Made by a program: the position numbers and the translations under genes | IMG/VR virus record: IMGVR_UViG_3300046003_004487 | Span: 1-45,631 of that record | Direction: 5' to 3' (one strand) | Length of the DNA stretch: 45,631 nt | From: a virus | Part shown: positions 25,377-34,848 of the stretch, piece by piece | How positions within the stretch are numbered: position 1 is the stretch's first letter | How the letters are laid out: each line of letters begins with the position of its first letter | The notes under the pieces: generated by a model | Seen by the model: the letters and a program-made list of their open reading frames with translations, nothing else | What the model was told of the DNA's origin: nothing | Databases searched by the model: none

Positions 25377-28166
25377 ATGGTAACACAAGAAGAAATTAAG
25401 GCATTCCTTGAAGGAAATGACCCGGAAGAGCACATCGTTGCTATTGAGTATGACTATGGGTCAGACTCAATATACAAAATTAAAGAAATCCCTGGTCAGG
25501 GAAAAATAATCAAAAAAGATACATTTACGGCATTTGCTTGGGTTGGTGATTTGAGAGATTTGAATTTTTATTCAAAGTCCAAAGACCAACAAAAAGAGGC
25601 GATGAAAAAACACGGAATCATCATTGATAAGTTAGAAACCAAAGGTAATGAGAGATTAGAAAAAGGTCTCAAATATATGGTTAAATCAATGAAGGGTTAT
25701 CGTTCACTTATCCAATTCTTTAGAGATGGTGGTGTTGACCCCTGGGGTGAAAAAACAAAAGGTAAACTTACGGTACTTCCACCGGTAGAACAGTTCCTTA
25801 TTTCAAGAGAGAAGAGATTATTTAAAGGGTATGAAGAATACAACGACATCACCCGACTCGGATTTGACTTGGAGACGACCGCTTTAGAACCTAAGGATGG
25901 TCGTATATTTATGATTGGAATCAAAACCAATAAAGGATACCAAAAAGTTATTGAGTGTGCTGACGAAGACCAAGAACGAAGAGGTTTGGTGGAATTCTTT
26001 AACATCATTGATGAACTTAAACCATCAATCATTGGTGGATACAATTCTGCAAACTTTGACTGGTTTTGGATATTTGAGAGATGTAAAGCTCTTAACTTAG
26101 ACATCAAAAAGATTGCTAAATCCCTAAATCCGGCAAGACCTATCTCTCAAAAGGATGGTATGTTAAAACTTGCCAACGAGGTGGAGAGATTCTCACAAAC
26201 TCAATTGTGGGGTTATAATATTATTGATATTATCCACTCAGTTCGTAGAGCTCAGGCGATTAACTCAAGTATTAAATCAGCGGGTCTTAAATACATTACC
26301 CAATATATTAAAGCGGAAGCTCCCGACCGAGTTTATATTGACCACTTAGAGATTGGACCGATGTATGCTAAAAAAGAGGAATATTGGTTAAATGTTGAGA
26401 ATGGGAAATATAAGAAAGCCGACAATCCGGACTTCAATAACTTAGACACAAGATTTCCCGGAAAATATATTAAAGTGACGGGGGATAATGTTGTGGAGAG
26501 ATATCTTGACGACGATTTAGAGGAAACGTTAACGGTGGATGATGAATTCAATCAGGGAACGTTTCTATTAGCGTCGATGGTACCAACAACTTATGAGAGA
26601 GTTTCCACAATGGGAACCGCAACTCTATGGAGAATGATTATGTTGGCTTGGTCATTCAAGAACAATTTGGCTATTCCTGCAAAAGAAGAGAAGACTGACT
26701 TCGTAGGAGGACTTTCAAGACTACTTAAGGTGGGTTACTCTACCAACGTACTAAAACTAGATTACTCTTCCCTATATCCATCTATTCAGTTGGTGCACGA
26801 CGTGTTCCCTGAGTGTGATGTTATGGGTGGAATGAAAGGAATGTTAACTTACTTCCGTAACGCTCGTATTATGTATAAAAACTTAGCAACGGAATATAAG
26901 TCAACTGATTCTAAAAAATCATTATCGTATGACCGTAAACAGTTACCGTTAAAAATCTTCATTAACTCAATGTTTGGTGGTTTATCTGCTCCACACGTTT
27001 ATGAGTGGGGAGAAATGAATAGTGGGGAAAGAATTACCTGTACCGGAAGACAATATCTTCGTCAAATGGTAAAGTACTTTGTTAAGAGAGGATACACTCC
27101 TTTGGTACTTGATACGGATGGTGTCAACTTTAGTTTACCTGAAGGTGGTGTTGACGACAGGGTTTACATCGGAAAAGGTTTGAATTGGTTGGTTAAAGAG
27201 GGTCAAGAATATAGAGGTTATTATGCCGATACCGCCGAATACAACGATTTGTTTATGAAAGGTGAAATGGGTCTTGATTGTGATGGAACTTGGGATTCGT
27301 GTATCAATTTAAGTAGAAAGAATTACGCTACGATGGAATCTAACGGTAAGATTAAATTAACCGGAAACTCAATTAAATCTAAAAAATTACCATTATATAT
27401 TGAGGTATTTTTAGATAAAGGAGTGAAGCTATTGTTGGAAGGAAAAGGTCAGGAGTTTATTGAATGGTATTTTGAATACCACCAAAGAATATATGATAAA
27501 CAAATACCCTTAAAACAAATTGCCCAAAGAGCGAGAGTTAAACTATCTATCGATGATTACAAAAAACGATGTGGTATGAAAACAAAGGCGGGTTCTTTAA
27601 TGAGTAGAATGGCTCATATGGAATTAGCTATTAAACACAATTTAAAGGTGTCGTTGGGTGATGTAATCAGTTATGTTAATAATGGATTAAAAGCGTCACA
27701 CGGGGATGTTCAAAAATTGACTAAAAATAATTATACCAAGAAAGAGTTGGATTTATTTACATCAGTTAATGGACAGGAACCGGAAAACAAAACAACCTCA
27801 ACCATACAACTTAATTGTTATATGTTAGACCAAACTGAAATTGAGAACAATCCCGATTTAACAGGAGATTACAATATTGCGAGAGCAATCTCTACATTCA
27901 ATAAGAAAGTTGAACCATTATTAATTGTTTTTAATAAAGAGTTAAGAGAAAGTTTGTTAATTGCTAATCCCGAAGATAGAGGATTCTTTACTAAGACCCA
28001 ATGTGAGTTAATTGGTGGTATTCCGAATAAAGAAGGTGACCAAGACACTATTGAGGACCTATTAACCATTACAGATTTGGAATTAAAGTTTTGGGATAGA
28101 GTTGGGGTTAGTTCTGAATATATTTATGAATTAGCAGAACCTGGTTGGGAAGAACATATTAACTAA
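25377..28166 (+). CDS. Family B DNA polymerase with 3'-5' exonuclease
   Basis: A 929-residue replicative polymerase, close in length to T4 gp43 (898). Exo I is 'GFDLETTALEP' (D164, E166). Exo II is 'GYNSANFDWFWI'. Polymerase motif A is 'KLDYSSLYPSIQ' with D462. Motif B is 'KIFINSMFGG', with Phe for the usual Tyr. Motif C is 'VLDTDGVNFSL' (D579, D581), which has Gly where many family B enzymes have Ser or other residues. All catalytic acids are present, so both activities should be intact. No intein or split is seen. The ATG at 25377 overlaps a 19-codon frame that starts at 25340. A terminator follows directly. Confidence 0.93.
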   Translation: MVTQEEIKAFLEGNDPEEHIVAIEYDYGSDSIYKIKEIPGQGKIIKKDTFTAFAWVGDLRDLNFYSKSKDQQKEAMKKHGIIIDKLETKGNERLEKGLKYMVKSMKGYRSLIQFFRDGGVDPWGEKTKGKLTVLPPVEQFLISREKRLFKGYEEYNDITRLGFDLETTALEPKDGRIFMIGIKTNKGYQKVIECADEDQERRGLVEFFNIIDELKPSIIGGYNSANFDWFWIFERCKALNLDIKKIAKSLNPARPISQKDGMLKLANEVERFSQTQLWGYNIIDIIHSVRRAQAINSSIKSAGLKYITQYIKAEAPDRVYIDHLEIGPMYAKKEEYWLNVENGKYKKADNPDFNNLDTRFPGKYIKVTGDNVVERYLDDDLEETLTVDDEFNQGTFLLASMVPTTYERVSTMGTATLWRMIMLAWSFKNNLAIPAKEEKTDFVGGLSRLLKVGYSTNVLKLDYSSLYPSIQLVHDVFPECDVMGGMKGMLTYFRNARIMYKNLATEYKSTDSKKSLSYDRKQLPLKIFINSMFGGLSAPHVYEWGEMNSGERITCTGRQYLRQMVKYFVKRGYTPLVLDTDGVNFSLPEGGVDDRVYIGKGLNWLVKEGQEYRGYYADTAEYNDLFMKGEMGLDCDGTWDSCINLSRKNYATMESNGKIKLTGNSIKSKKLPLYIEVFLDKGVKLLLEGKGQEFIEWYFEYHQRIYDKQIPLKQIAQRARVKLSIDDYKKRCGMKTKAGSLMSRMAHMELAIKHNLKVSLGDVISYVNNGLKASHGDVQKLTKNNYTKKELDLFTSVNGQEPENKTTSTIQLNCYMLDQTEIENNPDLTGDYNIARAISTFNKKVEPLLIVFNKELRESLLIANPEDRGFFTKTQCELIGGIPNKEGDQDTIEDLLTITDLELKFWDRVGVSSEYIYELAEPGWEEHIN

Positions 28167-28170
28167 AACA

Positions 28171-28200
28171 AAAAAGGTGTCTAATACGACACCTTTTTTT
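28171..28200. terminator. Bidirectional terminator after DNA polymerase
   Basis: An 11-bp stem AAAAAGGTGTC/GACACCTTTTT (28171-28181 with 28188-28198) and a 6-nt loop, with T after and A before. It serves the polymerase gene and the convergent minus-strand operon, whose last stop is at 28199. Confidence 0.9.
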
Positions 28201-28585
28201 ATTCTAATTTTAAACCATCTGAGGAAACTATGTACCAATTATTCTCTAATAAGTAAAATTCTACACACGCACCCAAATCAATTAATATTTCATCATAATA
28301 TTCGTCTATCTTACCAAAACTTGGTCTAATATAAACTTTAGTAAATGCTTTAATTATGATATGGTCGGTCGTATTTGAATCTAAAGTAAGATTACAAGAA
28401 TCAACTTCTTTTATTACTATTAATATTTCACCATTTGTTTTATATTCGGAGTTAGTAATTATTTTTTTCATTGGAATTATTTTAGGGTTTTGTATTTTAA
28501 TTTCTTCTATTTCAATTAAAGTGTCTCCTAAAAATTGTTTTTCGTTAATTGTTTTTCTAGTTAATCTATTGGATATTGTATTCAT
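28199..28585 (-). CDS. Hypothetical 128-residue protein
   Basis: I do not recognise this protein. It is predicted to be mostly beta-strand, with alternating hydrophobic/charged stretches ('TLIEIEEIKI', 'GEILIVIKEV', 'HIIIKAFTKVYIRPSFGK', 'ACVEFYLLENNWYIVSS'). No signal peptide or membrane segment is seen. It starts 3 nt after the stop of the neck-protein gene in the same direction, so it may be a small head-tail connector or decoration protein. The last residues lie inside the terminator. Confidence 0.6.
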   Translation of the reverse strand: MNTISNRLTRKTINEKQFLGDTLIEIEEIKIQNPKIIPMKKIITNSEYKTNGEILIVIKEVDSCNLTLDSNTTDHIIIKAFTKVYIRPSFGKIDEYYDEILIDLGACVEFYLLENNWYIVSSDGLKLE

Positions 28586-28588
28586 AAG

Positions 28589-29731
28589 TTATATAACATA
28601 AATTTGTCTTGGCATTGCTCTAAACTTAAGTTGTTTGTTTAAATTTTCAGCAAGTAACGCTTCACGTTCCATCATTTTCTCAGGACGTAATCTTTCAAGT
28701 CTTAACTTTAATTCTTCTTCAAGTTTTGTTTTTTCATCTTTACCTTCAGTCGCTAAAGTAGCGTAATCCATTGTTAATTCACTATCAGGTGTTTTAATAT
28801 TACCACTAAATTTACCTCTAACTCTTGATAACGTTTCTTTACAATAAGCGGTAAACCATCTTCGTACAAATTGTTGTGCTGGATTATTTAAATCAATCCA
28901 AGACATTGAATCTATTGGAACGTCTGATGGTAGTTTAATAATATCCGGATTGTTTTTTAAACAATTATCTCTGTCCGCAGGACCAACATCGTAATACCAA
29001 TACCAAACTTTACCTCTAGCCATTTGTTGATTACCAAAATCAAATTTACCTCCAGGTGTGTTCATTAAGTGAAGAGCTTTTTTACCTTCAGGTAATGCTG
29101 TGATGGTATAAGTTAAATCTCCCGCAATAATTCTTCTTTGAATATTAATTTCTTGCATTCTCAATAACATATCAAATGCCGGCATCATAAAGTAAGAACC
29201 TGACGCACCCATTTGAGCAAAACCACCCGGTCCACCAAAACCACCACCACCTAAACCACCAAAAGTCCAGGGGTCAAATAATAACCCATTTAATTCTGAA
29301 GGTGTAAACCATAATACTTCATTTATTTCTCGGTTTGCAGGAATTTCATATATTTGTTGGTTTGGTACTAATTGAACAAAATCTTTTTTCAAAACCCAAT
29401 CACCACCGGCTTGTAATCCGACAATTTTAGAGTATGCGTAAGTATATCTTGTTTCCCAATCTAAACTTTTGGTTACAAAGGCTCTTGATAACGATTCTGT
29501 ATCCAAATTTAAATTGTACAATGAAGTCCATTGAGATTCAATTAACCAATCTTGTATATATTGAGAATAATCACCAATAGACAATTCTAATAAACTATCC
29601 ATTTGTTCATCTTCTAATTCAACACTCCTTAATGGTGCACCTAAAAGATGTTTAATTCTTGTATATAATTTAGTTCTTTCTGGTTCCGGTATAATAGCTG
29701 TTTGATATGTAGCCCCTGTTAATATTCCCAT
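28589..29731 (-). CDS. Neck / head-completion protein (T4 gp13-like)
   Basis: A 380-residue structural protein. The N-terminal 'LLGAPLRSVELEDEQMDSLL' and 'DYSQYIQDWLIESQW' are characteristic of gp13-like neck proteins in T4-type phages. 'NQQIYEIPANREINEVLWFT' follows. A Gly/Phe-rich loop ('GGLGGGGFGGPGGFAQMG') interrupts the middle. 'CKETLSRVRGKFSGNI' and 'SELTMDYATL' near the C-terminus also recur in this group. It acts at the portal-tail interface. The length exceeds T4 gp13 (309). TATTTAT lies on the minus strand at 29752-29746, 14 nt before the start. Confidence 0.7.
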   Translation of the reverse strand: MGILTGATYQTAIIPEPERTKLYTRIKHLLGAPLRSVELEDEQMDSLLELSIGDYSQYIQDWLIESQWTSLYNLNLDTESLSRAFVTKSLDWETRYTYAYSKIVGLQAGGDWVLKKDFVQLVPNQQIYEIPANREINEVLWFTPSELNGLLFDPWTFGGLGGGGFGGPGGFAQMGASGSYFMMPAFDMLLRMQEINIQRRIIAGDLTYTITALPEGKKALHLMNTPGGKFDFGNQQMARGKVWYWYYDVGPADRDNCLKNNPDIIKLPSDVPIDSMSWIDLNNPAQQFVRRWFTAYCKETLSRVRGKFSGNIKTPDSELTMDYATLATEGKDEKTKLEEELKLRLERLRPEKMMEREALLAENLNKQLKFRAMPRQIYVI

Positions 29732-29752
29732 AACGTTTTTATTTTATAAATA

Positions 29753-30682
29753 TCAACTTAATGTATAAATCAGGTCTTCTTTAGGGAAAATATACTGACC
29801 ACCCATTATTTTTGAGTGTTTATTATCAAAGACCAATACTTCTTTATTATTTCTAGTAAAAATTAACCAATCGGTTGAATATCTTTTAACATTTGCGGTT
29901 CCTAAAATCATAACAGAATTATCAATTTCTTTTTCCCCCGTAAAAGGTTTAATTTGTGCGGTTTTTTTAACTCCATCAATAATAACTTCACAATCAATAC
30001 CACCAATCATGTCTTCTTTACTACCAAGTTTACCAATGGCGTTAACATTTTTTTCACCAAATTGTTTTTTTAATATTTGAATTGTTCTATCTTCACGAGC
30101 TTGACCCCAACTATCTGTTTGAGTTAAAACTTTCATAAGATTTTGAAATGTTGAGGATTTTTGTGAAAAAATTCTAGACTTATATTCATCTAAAACATTA
30201 ACAAGTTTTTTAACTTCACTAATTTGCTCAAAAGGTTTTAAACCAATAATTTTTATTTCGGGTTCGTTTTTTGATTTTAAGACTTGATTAACATCGTTTA
30301 ATAAGATACAAAAACAACTATAGTTTGTGTTTAATTTATTTAAAACAGAACGACCATCTTTTTCTAAATCATATACTCCGGCAACTTCTCCTTCACTATA
30401 TTCATTATTTCCATAATAGTTATCAGGGAAGACTTCTTTCATCATTCGATTAATACCGTCTTTAAAAATTGTTTTAACTTTAGGGTTAATGTTAAACACC
30501 ATTCTAATCGATTCGTTCATTTCTCTACTACATCTTTCCGATTTACCTTCAGATATAATAGATTTAAGTTTTTCAATTTCTATTTTTTTCATTTCATTAA
30601 TGGATGGTTTTCGATTACTAAGGTTTTCCACCGATTTAATCTTTTCTATAATGAGTTTAATTTTATTTTTAATATTTTTCAT
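29753..30682 (-). CDS. PD-(D/E)XK nuclease-like protein
   Basis: A 309-residue protein. The N-terminal ~90 residues are Lys-rich and helical. Residues ~190-270 have the order of a PD-(D/E)XK fold: a helix with E197 ('QAREDRTIQILKKQFGE'), then 'MIGGIDCEVIIDG' with D230, then 'KKTAQIKPF' with Q243-x-K245 in place of E-x-K, followed by a helix. The Gln substitution occurs in some active members, but activity is uncertain. It could be a DNA-end nuclease or a resolvase-like enzyme. A minus-strand TATTTAT at 30707-30701 lies 18 nt before the start. It sits between the helicase and neck genes. Confidence 0.55.
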   Translation of the reverse strand: MKNIKNKIKLIIEKIKSVENLSNRKPSINEMKKIEIEKLKSIISEGKSERCSREMNESIRMVFNINPKVKTIFKDGINRMMKEVFPDNYYGNNEYSEGEVAGVYDLEKDGRSVLNKLNTNYSCFCILLNDVNQVLKSKNEPEIKIIGLKPFEQISEVKKLVNVLDEYKSRIFSQKSSTFQNLMKVLTQTDSWGQAREDRTIQILKKQFGEKNVNAIGKLGSKEDMIGGIDCEVIIDGVKKTAQIKPFTGEKEIDNSVMILGTANVKRYSTDWLIFTRNNKEVLVFDNKHSKIMGGQYIFPKEDLIYTLS

Positions 30683-30721
30683 GTAGGCTTGTTTATTATG
30701 ATAAATATCTAAACAACCGGA

Positions 30722-32497
30722 TTATCCCCGATTGTTTATCTTATTCATAAGTTCTCCAATAAAATCTCCTCTTTCAGAGATGTTGTCTCCCATAACGGTT
30801 CCAATATTTTGTTTCTTTTGATTTACCATGTCGTAAATGATTCCTTCTATTGAGTTATCGAATATTGGGTAGTAAACTGACACCGAATTTTTCTGTCCAT
30901 ATCTGTATGCTCGGTCTTCCGCTTGTGCTAAATCACCCGGAACAAATGATAAGTCATTAATGATTACAGCTTCGGCTGCGGTTAGTGTGATTCCAACACC
31001 AGCGGCTTTTACGTTTCCAACAAACACCTTAATCTTTTCATTATCTTGAAATTGGTCAACAGCATATTGTCGTTGAGGTTTTGAGGTTGAACCATCTAAT
31101 CTCACAGCTTGTTTTCCAAAATGGTCGGCAATTCTGTTTAATGTCTCAGTAAAGTTGGTAAAGATGATAACTTTTTTATCTTGTTCCAAAATATTCTCAG
31201 CTAATTCTATGGTATCTTTAATTTTTTCTTCAGCAATCACTTGACGAACCTTCATTAACTTACTGAACTGAACTGTTAGAGATGTTGACTCATCGGGGTT
31301 TTTATTGTACCAATCATAGTATTCACCCATTAATCCTTCATAGAGTTTTGACTTCAATCTCAAATAAACTGGTGTAATAATTTTCTCAGGTAAATCTAAA
31401 ACTTCCGTTTTTAATCTACGTAAAACTTGTCTTGATGTTCTGTCTCTCAATTCTTCTAAGTTAGATGCTCCGGTTACGTTCCATATCTTACGAGTTCCCG
31501 CTGTGAATTGATAACCTTGACAATATCTAATAGCGTAAGCCATCCAATTCTGAGCCACCGGACTTTCAATAAGAGCCAATAGGTTGAAATAATTCATCGG
31601 TCGGTTAGTCATCGGTGTTCCGGTTAATAACCACACTCTTTCACAACTTTTAGAGAAACTATTAACAAGTTTGGTTCTTGCTGCTTGTCCATTACTAACA
31701 TAATGTGCCTCATCCAAAATAATTAAATCAAAGTTTCCTTGTGAGATTAAAGATTCTGTTTTACTTTTTAAATCATAGAAGTTTTTAAGAATATCGTAAT
31801 TAATAATCACAAAATCGTGTTCTATTGAGAAATTCTTACCTTCGGAGATATAAACACTTCTATCGGTATAGTTCTCAATCTCTCTTTGCCAGTTAATCTT
31901 CAGAGATGCCGGACAAACTATAAGTATTTTCTTCGCACCTGTCTCTAAAGCAGCAATAATGGTTGCGGTAGTCTTACCCAATCCCATATCATCGGCAAGG
32001 ATAAACCTTTTAGACCCAGCAAGTTTTTCAATAGCTTCTTTTTGATGTTCTAACGGTGGTCTATTGGAGTATTTTGAATAATCCACAACAATATTCTTTA
32101 TTGTGTGTGTTTTAATCAAAGCTCCTTTTGGTAACCAAAAATCGTGGATTGTTTCAGATTCTAATACTTTTCCCCAAACGTGGTAAGACTTTTCTTTCTC
32201 AACTAATAACTTTTCAACCCAAACCTGTTCAGGGATTTTAATTAATAATTTTTCATCAGCAATTTTTTTAGCGAAGTAAGGGTCTAAATCAACCCATCTT
32301 TTTGCAACCTTAGGAGTTACTTCATTAAAATTCATAATGTAGTCAGATTGTGCCCGAGTTGGGAAGAATCTTTTGTTAGTTTCCTTTTGGTGTTTTAATT
32401 TTAGGATATAGTTGTTTGCCCCCTGATAAGTTTCAAGGATAGATATTGCTCGTTGTTCTATTGTTAAATTAGAATTTTCAGATGTATTGTTTTCCAA
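30722..32497 (-). CDS. SNF2-family (SF2) helicase/ATPase
   Basis: A 591-residue SNF2 ATPase. Motif I is 'ILADDMGLGKTT' (168-177), Ia 'ILIVCPASLKINW', II 'LDEAH' at 261-265, III 'LLTGTP', IV 'KVIIFTNF', V 'AAGVGITLTAA' and VI 'QAEDRAYRYGQ'. All are intact. The two RecA-like lobes lie at about 145-320 and 400-560. The N-terminal ~140 residues resemble the lead-in of SMARCAL1/phage SNF2-like helicases. In T4 relatives such enzymes remodel replication forks or promote branch migration. It is the first gene of the minus-strand run, and its start is 48 nt from the divergent structural operon. Confidence 0.9.
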   Translation of the reverse strand: MENNTSENSNLTIEQRAISILETYQGANNYILKLKHQKETNKRFFPTRAQSDYIMNFNEVTPKVAKRWVDLDPYFAKKIADEKLLIKIPEQVWVEKLLVEKEKSYHVWGKVLESETIHDFWLPKGALIKTHTIKNIVVDYSKYSNRPPLEHQKEAIEKLAGSKRFILADDMGLGKTTATIIAALETGAKKILIVCPASLKINWQREIENYTDRSVYISEGKNFSIEHDFVIINYDILKNFYDLKSKTESLISQGNFDLIILDEAHYVSNGQAARTKLVNSFSKSCERVWLLTGTPMTNRPMNYFNLLALIESPVAQNWMAYAIRYCQGYQFTAGTRKIWNVTGASNLEELRDRTSRQVLRRLKTEVLDLPEKIITPVYLRLKSKLYEGLMGEYYDWYNKNPDESTSLTVQFSKLMKVRQVIAEEKIKDTIELAENILEQDKKVIIFTNFTETLNRIADHFGKQAVRLDGSTSKPQRQYAVDQFQDNEKIKVFVGNVKAAGVGITLTAAEAVIINDLSFVPGDLAQAEDRAYRYGQKNSVSVYYPIFDNSIEGIIYDMVNQKKQNIGTVMGDNISERGDFIGELMNKINNRG

Positions 32498-32545
32498 ATT
32501 TAATCTTTTAATAGAAATATAATAAATTATTTAATATTTATCAAT

Positions 32546-33061
32546 ATGAGCAGACAATTAGTACCAATTACACGAATAGGTAAGTTCTTCGGAGCGGAGG
32601 ATTACGACTTAGACATCTCTATGGGGGAGGAATGGTTATATGGTGATATGAACTTTACGTTAGTACTATATAAGATAGATAGATTAAAAACTAAAACAGA
32701 TGATGTTTATGGTGAGGTTATGACCGATGGTATCAAATATTTACCACCAATTGAGATTAAAGCTTACGTTCAAATACTCCCACCTGAGACCAAATATTTA
32801 GGTAATTCTAAAATTGCTCAATCAGAACCTGGAAATCTTAAATTCTCAATTTACGCTGCTCAACTTAATGATTTAGGTATTCAGATTAATTATGGTGACT
32901 ATATTGGTTATTACGAAACTGAAACCAAAGTTAGATATTATGTGGTTAGTGATGATGGAAGAATTAACTCAGACAATAAACATACATATGCCGGTTACAA
33001 ACCATTTTACAAGTCATATATAGCAACTCCTGTTACGGAGAACGAATTTAGAGGATTATAA
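32546..33061 (+). CDS. Virion connector/neck protein candidate
   Basis: A 171-residue beta-rich protein. 'ITRIGKFFGAEDYDLDISMG' opens it and 'YGDYIGYYETETKVRYYVVSD' with 'YAGYKPFYKSYIATPV' closes it. This resembles head-tail connector (gp14-like) proteins of T4-type phages, but the match is weak. Its place, before two small genes and a tail-completion-like gene and ahead of the sheath and tube, parallels the T4 order 13-14-15-18-19. TATTTAT at 32535 ends 4 nt before the ATG. The stop overlaps the next start (TAATG). Confidence 0.5.
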   Translation: MSRQLVPITRIGKFFGAEDYDLDISMGEEWLYGDMNFTLVLYKIDRLKTKTDDVYGEVMTDGIKYLPPIEIKAYVQILPPETKYLGNSKIAQSEPGNLKFSIYAAQLNDLGIQINYGDYIGYYETETKVRYYVVSDDGRINSDNKHTYAGYKPFYKSYIATPVTENEFRGL

Positions 33062-33366
33062 TGAAATTAATTATAACAGAAAATAAATTAAATTCAATTA
33101 TTATAAATTGGTTAAATAAACATTATAGTGATTTAGAAAGATTTAATCGTACTGAATTTAGAGAAATTTATTTATCCAAAAATGGATTGTTTAAAATTAT
33201 GTATAATTTGAGAGGAAAACAATTATATATTGTTAGGGAATTATGGGATTTTGTTAGTGAAGTGTTTAGTTTAGATTATGAAGAAACGGGAAAAATCTTA
33301 CTAAATTGGTGTAATAATAAATTTGGATTTAGAGCTAGAGTCTTTTATCGAGTAAATGAAATATGA
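33061..33366 (+). CDS. Hypothetical 101-residue protein with MK-x-IITE N-terminus
   Basis: I do not recognise the family. The N-terminus 'MKLIITENKLNSIIINWLNK' closely matches that of the next gene. The rest is a mixed alpha/beta small domain ending 'GFRAVFYRVNEI'-like, with no membrane segment. It overlaps both neighbours by 1-4 nt. The product is probably part of the connector operon, but its function is unknown. Confidence 0.6.
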   Translation: MKLIITENKLNSIIINWLNKHYSDLERFNRTEFREIYLSKNGLFKIMYNLRGKQLYIVRELWDFVSEVFSLDYEETGKILLNWCNNKFGFRARVFYRVNEI

Positions 33367-33809
33367 AAATAATAATAACAGAATCTCAAGCAAACAGAAT
33401 ATTTGAAAATTTTTCAGATGAAGAAGAAAATGATTACATAGGTAAGAAAGTTATGATTTATTATAACTTACATAAACAGACATTCTCAATAATCTATAAA
33501 GGATTAGTTGTTAATCATTGTGACTATATTAAATTAAGTGACGTTGAATTCAGAGTTAGACCCGGAGGTAGAGAAAAGGTTATAAAAGAAAAAAGAAAGA
33601 ATGTTCATTCATTTGTGATTGGAACATTAATGGATTATTGTAAGTTCCCTTGTGAAAATCTACCAAGTGAACCAAATAGTAATATCGTAACCTATAACCC
33701 TTACAAATATAATTCTTATGTTATGAAAGACACCGAAGAACCAATATATCGTGCCGGTGAGGTAGAAATGATAAATTCAAGAAACAAAATATTTATAACA
33801 AAACAATAA
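33363..33809 (+). CDS. Hypothetical 148-residue protein with MK-x-IITE N-terminus
   Basis: The N-terminus 'MKIIITESQANRIFENF' parallels the gene before it. The middle is a beta-rich domain ('KKVMIYYNLHKQTFSIIYKG', 'DVEFRVRPGGREKVIKE') and a Cys-Pro-Cys-like segment follows ('DYCKFPCENLPS'). The central domain recalls small phage proteins that handle an RNA or protein partner, but I cannot name a family. Translation is coupled to the gene upstream (ATGA overlap). Confidence 0.6.
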   Translation: MKIIITESQANRIFENFSDEEENDYIGKKVMIYYNLHKQTFSIIYKGLVVNHCDYIKLSDVEFRVRPGGREKVIKEKRKNVHSFVIGTLMDYCKFPCENLPSEPNSNIVTYNPYKYNSYVMKDTEEPIYRAGEVEMINSRNKIFITKQ

Positions 33810-33810
33810 A

Positions 33811-34848
33811 ATGGGTTTACCTAACAAAATAAAGAAAACAATACCGTTAACGTTTCCAAAAACTCTATATCCACGAAGAGAAGAGTTATTGGAAAAAATT
33901 AATAAAGATGGAACTTATTTACCTAAGTCCATTTTACATGCCGATTTGGATGGGGGAATGTTAAACTTTGTTCAGAATGAATTACAGACTATTGTGGATG
34001 GTAATGTTATACCATCAATTGATATTTTGATAACGGCTCAAAATTGGTCTCAATTTACTGAAACTTGGAATTTTCAAGATTTGGATTCTAATGTCTCACC
34101 CCCATTTATTACGGTTGTTAGAAATCCCGAAGTTAAATTTGGTACTAACCCTGCATTACTATATAACATACCAAATAGAAAACAATATTTTTATGCTCAA
34201 GTACCAACGTGGGATGGTAATAGAAATGGTATGGATATTTATAAAATACCTCAACCGGTACCTGTTGATATTACATATAGTGTTAAAATAATTTGTAATA
34301 GAATGAGAGAATTAAACGAGTTTAATAAAAATATTCTTGAAATGTTTTCCTCTCGTCAAGCATATACAACTATCAAAGGTCATTATATTCCAATCATTAT
34401 GAATAACATTACCGATGAGTCAGTTATGAATATTGATAAAAGGAAATATTATATTCAAAGTTATGATTTTACAATGTTAGGATTCTTAATTGATGAAAAC
34501 GAATTTGAAGTTGCTCCGGCGGTTTCAAGAGTTTTAACTGTTATTGAATTTGAAAAAGAATCGTTCATGCGTGGAAGAAGAAAAAATATTGCAGATGAAG
34601 GAACCTCAACAAATATTTTATTTATTGTTGGGAACAATATTATTTCACAAGTTTTTGATTATACTGTTGATTTAAATTTAGGTGAAACAACTAATATTGA
34701 TTCGTTTGATGTGTACATTAATAATCAATATTATGGGTCAGATTTGTATCAAATACAAATCAATACCAATGATGTTTTAAAAATTATTGTAGTTAAATCT
34801 AATGATACTCAAGAGGGTTCAATTGTGTTAGAAAACCAATTAGTTTAA
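33811..34848 (+). CDS. Tail completion/terminator-like structural protein
   Basis: A 345-residue protein. Residues ~155-250 have a pattern seen in tail-terminator or completion proteins: 'VDITYSVKIICNRMRELNEF', 'SRQAYTTIKGHYIPI', 'YYIQSYDFTMLGFLIDENEF'. The C-terminal ~80 residues form a separate beta-rich segment. By position it fits T4 gp15 or gp3, which cap the sheath or tube, but the family is not certain. It starts 2 nt after the previous stop. The last codons overlap the convergent small gene by 4 nt. Confidence 0.55.
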   Translation: MGLPNKIKKTIPLTFPKTLYPRREELLEKINKDGTYLPKSILHADLDGGMLNFVQNELQTIVDGNVIPSIDILITAQNWSQFTETWNFQDLDSNVSPPFITVVRNPEVKFGTNPALLYNIPNRKQYFYAQVPTWDGNRNGMDIYKIPQPVPVDITYSVKIICNRMRELNEFNKNILEMFSSRQAYTTIKGHYIPIIMNNITDESVMNIDKRKYYIQSYDFTMLGFLIDENEFEVAPAVSRVLTVIEFEKESFMRGRRKNIADEGTSTNILFIVGNNIISQVFDYTVDLNLGETTNIDSFDVYINNQYYGSDLYQIQINTNDVLKIIVVKSNDTQEGSIVLENQLV

